64,000 bases of DNA from Cercis canadensis (Eukaryota > Streptophyta > Magnoliopsida > Fabales > Fabaceae). Below, one piece after another: positions 23,308 through 32,533 of the stretch. The notes beneath the pieces are model-generated. The model was not told where the DNA came from, searched no databases, and was given only the letters and a program-made list of their open reading frames with translations. The translations under genes were made by a program, and so were the position numbers. Location: positions 144,792-208,791 of the forward strand of contig QAOA01002120.1 of assembly GCA_003255065.1 (NCBI GenBank), written 5' to 3'. Each line of letters opens with the position of its first letter. The stretch's first letter is position 1.

Positions 23308-25842
23308 ATGAAGAGCAGCTCACAAGTTATAACATGCAAAGGTACGTATTAACTATAATATTAGCTACTTTGCTATAGTGATGAATAAGATCTGTCTAGT
23401 TCACATATTTGGTTTCGGATATTGTAGCTGCGGTGTGTTGGGGTAAAGGAGAGGGTGTGAAGGTTGAAGAGATACAAGTAGAGCCTCCAAAGGAATCCGA
23501 AGTTCGAGTTAAGATGCTTTGTGCCAGTCTCTGCCATACAGATATATCCAGCACTCGAGGATTCCCACAAGTTAGACTCCTTTCAATTCAATGGAACATC
23601 ATTTTCACTTTGCTTTCTCCATAACACTTTCTTTTTCTTTCAAATAATCACTTAATTATACTTTTGCATATTTTTATCTAAACTATTCTTACACTTGCAC
23701 ATGTTTACAGTTGGTCAACGTAGATCTTTAATTGTATACTTGTGCAAGTATAAGAATGGTGTAAAATAAAAATAGAGTCAAACACATTTTTTACTCTTAA
23801 ATTATTTTTCAAATGTTATTTTAGTTCTTAATTTATTTTTTATGTCATTTTAGTCTTCAAATAATTACTTTGCTCGTTAAATTATTTTTTTAAGTGATCA
23901 TTTTTTATGTTACAGATGACTAATTTGACGGGTAATGTGATTATTTAAAGATTAAAATGACATAAAAAAATAAATTAAAGACTGAGGTGATATTTGAAAA
24001 ATAATTTAAGGATAAAATAATATTTTTACTCAATAAAAATACATATGTATACAAATAATGCTTCTATCTCTTAACAAAAAAAATCTACTTAATCTTATGT
24101 GTTGCTGCAAAATGACGTGCAGGTTAATTTTCCTCAAGCACTAGGACATGAAGGAGTTGGGTAAGCTCTCTCTCTTTCTAAGTGTATATATATATATATA
24201 TATATATACCTTGTTAAGTTTAGAGAAGTAGAAGTAGTGAACTATAATTTGATGATATTGCCTTAATTAATTGCAGTGTAGTAGAAAGCATTGGAGAGAA
24301 AGTAAGAAATGTGAAAGCAGGGGATGTTGTGATCCCAACATACATAGGGGAGTGCAAAGAATGTGAGAATTGTGTTTCAGGCAAAAGCAACCTGTGCCTG
24401 AGATACCCTCTAAGCTTGAGTGGTTTAATGGCTGATAACACTTCAAGAATGTCCATAAGGGGCCAGAGGCTATACCATGTTTTAAGTTGTGCCACATGGA
24501 GTGAGTATATGGTTACTGATTCCAACTACCTTCTCAAAGTTGATCCAACCATTGATCTTGCTCATGCTAGCTTCATCTCATGTGGCTTCTCAACTGGTTT
24601 TGGTGCTGCTTGGAAGGAAGCTCAGGTTGAAACCGGATCAAGCGTCGTCGTTTTTGGTCTTGGAGCTGTTGGGTTAGGGGTATGCATCAAATCTCTTAAC
24701 TCTGTAAGTGTTTGTGTTAAAAAGAAAGAAAATAATATGATGACATTTGAATTTGATGCTATATATGTAATGTATGCAGGCTATAAGCGGAGCCAAAATG
24801 TTGGGGGCAACTAAGATAATTGGAGTTGACATAAATAATATGAAGAAAGAAAAGGGTGAAGTTTTTGGAATGACAGATTTTATAAATCCTAGTGAATCAG
24901 ATAAATGTGCTTCAGAATTGATAAAGGAGTTGAGTGGTGGAATGGGTGTGGATTATTCCTTTGAGTGTACTGGAGTTGCTCCTTTGCTTTCTCAAGCCAT
25001 GGAAGCCACAAAAGTGGTATGTTTCAATTTGACCATGCCAAGTTTTGAACAAATTTCACATATAAAATTCCTACAACTTATGTGTCACCTTTATATTATC
25101 TTTTGTGATTGTGATTAGTTATATTAAAATCTATAGCTACTCTGCCAATGTGAGTTGGCTTAGTTGGTCAAAGGGATGAGTTTGAGCCCCTTGTGACCAA
25201 AAATATCGCTTGGTAAGCAACTCTCATAAGAGATATTTCCTGGCGTCCAGGAGCTAATTGAGTAGCCTATGAGCTAAAAAAATGCCTTGGAGGTAATCTT
25301 TTGGGTGAGTCTCCGCCTGCTATCTCATGGGATCTCAAGCATGTCACTGACGCTCTATCTGATAGTATTGGAGTAACTTATTCTTACTACAATTTTTTCT
25401 TATAAAAGAAAAGTTTATATTGGTACTCTATGTATATGTAGGGAAAAGGAAAGACAATTGCCATCGGTATTGGAATTGAAGCTGTTATTCCCATCAATTT
25501 TGCTGCCCTTATTCTGTACGGGAGAACTTTGAAGGGTTCTGTTTTTGGAGGGCTAAAACCCATGTCTGACCTTTCCATTATGGCTGATAAATGCCTCAAA
25601 AAAGTAAGTATCTATCCAGATTCCACACACAAATTTAAACTGAATATTTGCATTTTACTTCTTTCTTTTTAGCATATTATTATTATTTAGTGATGATTGT
25701 GTATAATAATGAACTATTTTTCTCTTTACAGGAAATCCCCCTTCATGAACTTTTGACCCATGAGGTCCCATTGAAAGAAATAAGCAAAGCATTTGAGCTA
25801 TTGAAACAGCCAGATTGTGTCAAAATTGTCATCAAGATGTAA
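23308..25842 (+). CDS. Zinc alcohol dehydrogenase-like protein, copy 1 (375 aa, seven exons)
   Basis: Exons are 23308-23341, 23428-23570, 24123-24160, 24277-24679, 24780-25016, 25442-25603 and 25732-25842, in phase, 1128 coding bases. The catalytic zinc ligands are visible in [15 protein letters not shown] and FISCGFSTG. The structural zinc site is the Cys cluster in [17 protein letters not shown]. The Rossmann motif GLGAVGLG is followed by GVDIN, whose Asp predicts NAD(H) use. The family oxidises alcohols or reduces aldehydes. Length, exon pattern and motifs fit the plant ADH-like group near Arabidopsis ALCOHOL DEHYDROGENASE-LIKE 7. The exact substrate cannot be told. All key residues are present, so it looks functional. 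Intron 5 carries a SINE-like insertion. The start at the first ATG is supported by the identical structure of copy 2. Confidence 0.9.
25150..25385 (+). mobile_element. tRNA-derived SINE-like element in ADH copy 1 intron 5
   Basis: GAGTTGGCTTAGTTGGTCAA resembles a tRNA A box and GAGTTTGAGCCCC resembles a B box about 35 bp later, followed by non-tRNA body sequence. This is the organisation of plant SINEs. Copy 2 has a much shorter intron at the same place without it, so insertion came after the duplication or it was lost from copy 2. Confidence 0.55.
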
Positions 25843-27060
25843 ATCATATTCTATTATATAAGGGAATCTGCTTATTTCTACATTTTTTTTTGTTTTTCTT
25901 TTGGTAATACACAAGGGGAGCTTAATTATTACAGGATCAGAGAGTTGTAAACCTGTTTTAACTTATTTATATTTTATACAAATAAAGGACCTTGAGATTG
26001 TTACAAAATGATTTGAATTTCTATGAGGAAAACAATTGCACTAGTCCATCAGTATCTATTATCATGGTTGCAATTTTCTCTCTAAACTTTTAATTTGAAC
26101 ACATTTATCCCCTAATCTAACTAGGAAATGAAAATTATCACAATCGATAAAAAAAAAAAAAAAAAAAGTGCTAGATTGCTCAAGTATTATCAGTCAAGTA
26201 ATAGCCTAAGAAAATTCTGCCAGAATTTTGTTAAAATTCAAATGCGATTGGCAAATGAAACAAAGTGGAAGGGATCATATATTTATTCAAGAGTGATTAT
26301 ATGTCTGTATCATTTTGACAAACAAAAAATTATGACCATCTATCTGTTTGTTTTTGAGTTAGACAAAAGAATGGATAAATATAAATCACTTCACTTGAGA
26401 AATATTACTCATACAACATAATTCTATATCATTATGTAACACAATATGTTTTAATTGAACTTGGGCTATTCAAAAAAAGAAAAGTTTTGAATGGGTTAAA
26501 ATATTGAGGTGGTTGACAAGTATGCTATAGAATTATAATGTATGTATGTATATGTATATATATATATGTTTTAATTGAACTTGGGCAAAAGTTTTGAATG
26601 GGTTAAAATATTGAGGTGGTTGACAAGTATGCTATAGAATTATAATGTATGTATGTATATATATATATATATATGTTTTAATTGAACTTGGGCAAAAGTT
26701 TTGAATGGGTTAAAATATTGAGGTGGTTGACAAGTATGCTATAGAATTATAATGTATGTATGTATATATATATATATATATGTTTTAATTGAACTTGGGC
26801 AAAAGTTTTGAATGGGTTAAAATATTGAGGTGGTTGACAAGTATGCTATAGAATTATAATGTATGTATGTATATATATATATATATATATATAGATTAAA
26901 ATGAATTCATTTAGAATCAGCAAAGAGAACACCCATAATGAATTCCGGTGGAAAACTTTGAATTTGTCAAGTCCTTAATTGGGAACATCAACTAAACACA
27001 GACCAAATTTTAAATGATCCCATGTGTAAAAGATAGCCAATTTTTTTTTTTTTTTGAAGC
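25843..27060. other. Spacer between ADH copies
   Basis: Contains the 3' region of copy 1, a poly-A run near 26148-26167 followed by sequence that reappears at 30242-30479, and the minisatellite at 26447-26893. No coding exon seen. Confidence 0.5.
26447..26893. repeat. Minisatellite, four units of about 107-120 bp
   Basis: Units start with TGTTTTAATTGAACTTGGGC at 26447, 26567, 26674 and 26781. The first is 120 bp with a small internal insertion; later units are 107 bp. Each ends in a (TATG)n(TA)n tract that varies in length. Units are almost identical, implying recent expansion. Confidence 0.85.
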
Positions 27061-27070
27061 CTAATACAAT

Positions 27071-27376
27071 GGGTAATGTACCTAAATAGACAAATTATTT
27101 GTACAAATGGGACAGTTTTCAAACAATTTATCTAAAATAGACACTTTTAAATATTTTATTAATTTTTTAAAAAACGCATCCAAGGGAGATGAGATTTGGA
27201 ACACGCTTTAGCCCCCCTAAAGCGTGTTTATTGCGATACTTTTTTCCTGTCTCCCTTGGATATATTTTTTTAAAAATTAATAAAATATTTAAAAAGTCTA
27301 TTTTAAATAAATAATCTTAAAACTATTTCATTTATATAAATAATTTGTCAAAGTATATTATTTAGGTACATTAGCC
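27071..27376. mobile_element. Foldback MITE, Mutator-type
   Basis: Nearly the whole element is one inverted repeat. Arms start GGGTAATGTACCTAAATA and the inverted GGCTAATGTACCTAAATA. They share ATTTTATTAATTTTT and ATCCAAGGGAGA, and meet at ACACGCTTTAG/CTAAAGCGTGT near 27212-27231. A direct repeat CTAATACAAT at 27061-27070 and 27377-27386 (11 bp if the preceding C is included) is the target duplication. It lies about 415 bp upstream of ADH copy 2. Confidence 0.8.
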
Positions 27377-27386
27377 CTAATACAAT

Positions 27387-27801
27387 ATATAGAAATATCG
27401 GCCGTTAAAAGGCATAGATGATACCCAACTCTACTTGACATCGACCGAAAAGGTCATGAACGAAATATCAGTTAAATAAATCTAAAACAGTGAAAATTAA
27501 GATGACACGTAACCGACTTGATAAAGTTGTATTGTTTAATTGCCATATTGAGAAAACAAATGGTTATCCTTAATGGCAAGTCCCACTCTGGTGAGCTGTA
27601 GATTGCCAAATTTCTGGTCATGGTCATGGTCATGCTATTTAAGTAATTTGCAATAGCAACACGCAACTGACTGTAAGCAATGGTATTGTCTATATAAGGA
27701 AGCAATAGCATAGCCCTCTCTCTTACCATATCGTCATCGCAGTGCAAAGTGTGGGCTAAATCTGTGTCCTTAACTTAATTTGGATCCATAAATTGAGTAG
27801 A
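27387..27801 (+). promoter_or_regulatory. Presumed promoter and leader of ADH copy 2
   Basis: Upstream of the start at 27802. A TATATAAGG TATA-box-like sequence lies at about 27691. TGGTCATGGTCATGGTCATG at about 27615 is a short direct repeat. Part of the region (about 27460-27660) reappears in diverged form at 29985-30160. Confidence 0.45.
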
Positions 27802-29610
27802 ATGAGGAGAAGCTCAGAAGTTATAACATGCAAAGGTATTATTAACATGCGAAGTATCCTCAATATTTCATTGTGATATATATGCCATGCATCTCTTTTA
27901 ACTCGTGTATATGATTTGGAACTGTAGCTGCTGTATGCTTGGGATTAGGGGAGGCTGTGAAAGTGGAAGAGATACAAGTAGAGCCTCCAAAAGCAACAGA
28001 AGTGCGCGTTAAGATGCTCTGTGCTAGTATCTGCCACACAGACATCATAAGCATTAAAGGGTTCCCATTTGTTAGAATCCCTTCAACTTTTACCATCTTG
28101 AATTTGCTTAAGTATTTGTTTTGTGATCTAGAGTGAAACTTTATTCACCTTTATTCCACTAAGGCTTGTTAATTATGTATTACTGTGAATTGATTTCCAG
28201 CCAAAATTTCCTCAAGTACTAGGGCATGAAGGAGTTGGGTAAGTAAAAGATTTAACTTTTTTACTTTAGAGAAGCTAGCAATAACTTGACTAATTTATAT
28301 TTATTCATATTACCTTAATTAATAGCAGTGTAGTAGAAAGCATTGGAGAGAAAGTAACAAATCTGAAAGCAGGGGATGTTGTGATCCCAACATGCATAGG
28401 GGAGTGCCAAGAATGCGAGAATTGTGTTTCAGAGGAATCCAACTTGTGCTTAAAACACCCTGTGCCGTTTAGTGGGCTAATGCCTGATAACACTTCAAGG
28501 ATGTCCATTAGAGGCCACAAGCTATACCAAGTCTTTAGTTGCGCTACATGGTCGGAATACACGGTTATTGATGCCAACTATGCTGTCAAAGTTGATCCAA
28601 GCATTGATCTTGCACATGCTAGCTTCATCTCATGTGGCTTCTCAACTGGTTATGGAGCTGCTTGGAAGCAAACCAAGGTAGAAAGCGGATCAACTGTTGC
28701 CATTTTTGGTCTCGGAGCTGTTGGGTTAGGGGTATGTATTGCCTGTACGTGAATTTGCCTTAACTTGAAGCCTTCACTCTTGGAAATCTTATTCTATTTA
28801 TGGCTTTGTAATGTAGGCTATATGCGGAGCCAAAATGATGGGGGCAGCTAAGATAATTGGGATAGACAAAAATGAGAAAAAGAAAGAAAAAGGGCAAATT
28901 TTTGGGATGACTGACTTTATAAAAGTAGGTGAATCAGATAAATCTGCTTCAGAATTGGTGAAGGAGTTGACTGGTGGAATGGGTGTGCATTACTCCTTTG
29001 AATGCACTGGAATTGCCTCTATGGTTACTCAAGCCCTGGAAGCCACAAAACTGGTTAGTTTCAGTTCATCAACTAGCAATTTGGTCAAAGAACTTCTGAG
29101 AAACAAAAATATTACATAATTCTTACTTGTATATTTTAGCTTTGGAATCCCTTGACTTTTCTTGTTTTTCTGATTAGATATCTTAAAAAATTTTAATGGT
29201 GCACTGTATATAGGGAAAAGGAAAGGCAATTGCGGTTGGTGCTGGAACTGAGTTAAGTGTGCAGATCAATCTTCTTGCCCTTCTCTTGGGGAGAACTTTA
29301 CAAGGCACGGTTTTTGGAGGGCTAAAACCCAAATCTGACCTTTCTATTATTGCTGAAAAATGTCAAACAAAGGTGAGGGCAAATTAAAGTATATATGCAC
29401 TATGTGGGTTCTCTTTTACATATATATATATATATACAATATTTTATTTAGTGGTGCAGGTATATTATAATAATAATGGACTATTTTTTCTCTTTCCAGG
29501 AAATTCCCATTCATCAACTTCAGACCCATGAGGTCCCATTAACAGATATAAGCAAAGCACTTGAGTTATTGAAACAACCGGATTGTGTGAAGGTTGTCAT
29601 CAAGATGTGA
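27802..29610 (+). CDS. Zinc alcohol dehydrogenase-like protein, copy 2 (374 aa, seven exons)
   Basis: Exons are 27802-27835, 27928-28070, 28201-28238, 28329-28731, 28817-29053, 29214-29372 and 29500-29610. Every exon has the same length and phase as copy 1 except exon 6, which is one codon shorter. Zinc ligands ([14 protein letters not shown], the Cys cluster in [24 protein letters not shown]) and the NAD fold ([13 protein letters not shown]) are kept. It is a tandem duplicate of the gene at 23308-25842 with clear protein divergence, notably in exon 6 ([14 protein letters not shown] against [15 protein letters not shown]), part of the C-terminal catalytic region that might affect substrate. 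It appears intact. Function is medium-chain alcohol or aldehyde dehydrogenase; substrate unknown. Confidence 0.9.
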
Positions 29611-30241
29611 TATTTTTAGCAATAATTGACAATAAATCATAGTCAAGGCTGGAAAGATTGACAATAAACTCCACATGATTTTGAGGAGGATATAAAAGAG
29701 ATCTTATTTCAAGATTTAAAATGTTGAAGTCAATAAATGAGTTGCCAGCTAGTATATTTGAATTTCACCTTTCTTAATAGATCTTTTGAATTTCTTATAA
29801 TTACAGTGTCTTTTTACTAGATCATACAAAAACTTTAGGTTTAATTGCAATTTTGATCCTCTCTATTTTAACCACTTGAACGTTTTGGTCCTCCTTCTTT
29901 AAAAATGAACTATTGAGTCCCTCTATATTCATAAAATGTACGAGTTTAGTCCATTTATCTTGACACTGACTGAAACGCAAATAAACCATATCTTCAAATA
30001 AATCTGAAACAGGGAAAATTAAGATGATAGGTAACTGATTTGACAAAATTTTATTGTTTAATTCCGTAAGACACTCAAGCACTGATGACTTGCCATCAAA
30101 ATTATGAGCTGTGTATATTTCTGGTTGCAAATTTGCAATACCAACACGCAACTCTTTCATTTTCACAAAACTCTAAACTTTTATTTTGAACATATTTATC
30201 CCCTAATCTAACTAGGAAATGAAAACTATCACAGTTGATAN
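29611..30241. other. Mosaic region downstream of ADH copy 2
   Basis: Contains the 3' region of copy 2, then the left part of a MITE (29838 to about 29962), then a diverged copy of the ADH copy 2 promoter (about 29985-30160), then sequence like that downstream of copy 1 (about 30170-30240). It suggests a former additional tandem unit that was rearranged. Confidence 0.55.
29838..29962. mobile_element. Truncated left end of the 544 bp MITE
   Basis: Begins GGTTTAATTGCAATTTTGAT directly after AAAACTTTA, the same insertion site and target sequence as the complete element at 30826-31369. It breaks off near 29962. Confidence 0.65.
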
Positions 30242-30479
30242 AAAAAAAAAAAAAAAAAAAAAGTGCTAGATTGCTCAAGTATTATCAGTCAAGTAATAGC
30301 CTAAGAAAATTCTGCCAGAATTTTGTTAAAATTCAAATGCGATTGGCAAATGAAACAAAGTGGAAGGGATCATATATTTATTCAAGAGCGATTATATGTC
30401 TGTATCATTTTGACAAACAAAAAATTATGACCATCTATCTGTTTGTTTTTGAGTTAGACAAAAGAGTGGATAAATATAA
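30242..30479. repeat. Copy of 26145-26382
   Basis: Starts after an N at 30241 and ends at an N at 30480. Apart from a few bases it is the same as the sequence after the poly-A run downstream of ADH copy 1. Its bounds at N characters point to an assembly patch. Confidence 0.7.
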
Positions 30480-30487
30480 NTTTCCAG

Positions 30488-30598
30488 GAAATTCCCATTC
30501 ATCAACTTCAGACCCATGAGGTCCCATTAACAGATATAAGCAAAGCACTTGAGTTATTGAAACAACCGGATTGTGTGAAGGTTGTCATCAAGATGTGA
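30488..30598 (+). pseudogene. Stray copy of ADH last exon
   Basis: This 111 bp exon, from [19 protein letters not shown] to the stop at 30596-30598, appears base-for-base identical with the last exon of ADH copy 2 (29500-29610). It sits in a block (30481-30835) that repeats about 29493-29847 and is enclosed by N characters at 30480 and 30836. There are no upstream exons. It is either a gene fragment or, more likely, an assembly echo of copy 2. Confidence 0.7.
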
Positions 30599-30825
30599 TA
30601 TTTTTAGCAATAATTGACAATAAATCATAGTCAAGGCTGATAAGATTGACAATAAACTCCACATGATTTTGAGGAGGATATAAAAGAGATCTTATTTCAG
30701 GATTTAAAATGTTGAAGTCAATAAATGAGTTGCCAGCTAGTATATTTGAATTTCACCTTTCTTAATAGATCTTTTGAATTTCTTATAATTTCAGTGTCTT
30801 TTTACTAGATCATACAAAAACTTTA

Positions 30826-31369
30826 GGTTTAATTGNTCCCCCATATTTTAACCACTTGAATGTTTTGGTCCCTCTTTTTTAAAAATGAACTATTGAGTCA
30901 TTCTATATTTATAAAATGTACAAGTTTAGTCTATTTATCTTTAAGTCAAAATTCTTAGGTTTATTTCAAGGTGTAAAGTTCTCTAATTCATAATCCAACC
31001 GTTCAGATTGAAGAGCTACGTCTTGTGAATCTTCCCATTAAATTTCAGCTCGATCTAACGGAGAAAAAGTCTAAATTTTCGGTTAGATGAAAACTTATGA
31101 TTTTCATATTTTGGGTTGAGTCCCACCATTAGATCGAACTAAAATTTATTGAGGAGGTTCACAAGATGTAACACTTCAATCTGAACGGTGGGATTATGAA
31201 TCATAGAACTTTATACCTTAAAATAAACTTAAGAATTTTGACTTAAAGATAAATGAACTAAACTTGTACATTTTATAAATATAGAGGGACTTAATAGTTC
31301 ATTTTTAAAGAAGGGGGACCAAAACGTTTCAAGTAGTTAAAATAAATGAACCAAAATTGTAATTAAACC
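30826..31369. mobile_element. Mutator-type foldback MITE, 544 bp
   Basis: Ends are GGTTTAATT and AATTAAACC, with arms inverted over about 200 bp. Both arms include ACTTAAGAATTTTGACTTAA-type and GAACTATTGAGT-type motifs, and an inner pair around AATCTGAACGG. The flanks are a perfect 9 bp duplication AAAACTTTA at 30817-30825 and 31370-31378. No coding potential. Confidence 0.8.
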
Positions 31370-31639
31370 AAAACTTTATGCTCTTGGCGATCCTATGTTT
31401 GTACTTAACCCATATAATCATTTTATTCTCTTCATGCCGTGATGCTAGAGTGCCTTGCTCCATTCATACACCGAACAGAAAGAAAAAAAAAAAAGTGCAT
31501 AAGCGGCTAGACTATCATGCAAAAGGGCATAAATGCATTAAAAATTTGATAATGAAGAATTAGCCAACTATTTATATGATGGAACCAGCAAAACAGTACC
31601 AATAATTGAAGTAACAACTAAAAATGACAAGAAGGAGTC

Positions 31640-31850
31640 AAAGGTTACTTGGGAAGAGCAACAGCTTTTTCAATCACCTCTGTATAGACCAGCCATTGTG
31701 GAAGCTCCTCCCGGCCACATTAGCATGAAGCTTTTCCAAGGGATAAGACGGTGTAGTATTTTTCCCATCCTTGAAAAGAACATACCCTTGCACTCTTTGA
31801 GCATCAATTTGCTCCACAGTCTGAAGTACAAGAACATGTATACCACATTT
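31640..31850 (-). pseudogene. Squalene epoxidase (squalene monooxygenase) fragment
   Basis: On the minus strand a frame reads VEQIDAQRVQGYVLFKDGK, then YPLEKLHANVAGRSFHNG and SIQR. These are highly conserved residues of plant squalene epoxidases (family motif around IDAQRV-GYALFKDGK and GRSFHNGRFIQRMREKA). After SIQR the frame is lost, but IEKAVALPK in a shifted frame matches the next family segment (REKAASLPN), so a small frameshift is present. Only about 70 of roughly 530 residues remain. It is a dead fragment of a sterol/triterpene pathway gene, possibly retroposed or left by a deletion. Confidence 0.8.
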
Positions 31851-32533
31851 CACAAACAAAACTGGCAAAATACTTAACTTAGCCTACTCTGCTTATAAGT
31901 GAATATTAATGACACTGGCATCATACATGGTAACATCTGAAGGGAAGAAAATATAGTCTTGAGAAACTATTTTCAAATAACAGTAATGGTCTTAATATGA
32001 AGATTACGTTTTATTATATTATTTATGGTTGTAATTTGGCACACACATATTCTGGACCAGGAATAGCAGAATCAAAGGCAGAGAAAGTTATTGCTTTTTC
32101 ATGTGATTGATTATCAAATCCAATCCAGCATTCACTGAAATGTTGGCACTATATGAAGTTCAGCTAACTAGGAAAAGGAAAAAGTATACCACTCAGCGTT
32201 CTAGGAGCTTGTCAAAAGACCTCAATCTAGTAAGAGAACATAACTAACAAATCCAAAGTAATAAATCTCTAAACACAGGAACTATCCAGGGTCATAATAA
32301 CAACAAAAGCCTATGGAGTTGATATTTAATACCTCAAGTAAGGACTCTAATGACTTATGGAGTTGATACCTCAAGAGAGAAGCTCTTCTAATGTTTAATG
32401 ATGTCCCATTGAGTCAAAAACCAAGAATTTCCAGCACTTCTCCATTGAACTGTATTGCAGAACTAAGTATTGGCTGGAAACCACACTCCTTGAGGAAATC
32501 TGAACACTTTATATCACGCTTCACTCACATAAG
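31851..32533. other. Spacer and 3' region of the PPR gene
   Basis: AT-rich sequence without a convincing exon. The part nearest 32534 should hold the 3' UTR of the PPR gene. Confidence 0.4.

Noticed and set aside
26128-26421. Open frame starting at a poly-A run downstream of ADH copy 1, repeated at 30242
   Set aside because: Lys-rich start comes from the poly-A tract, there is no recognisable domain and no splice partner. The second copy lies between N characters.
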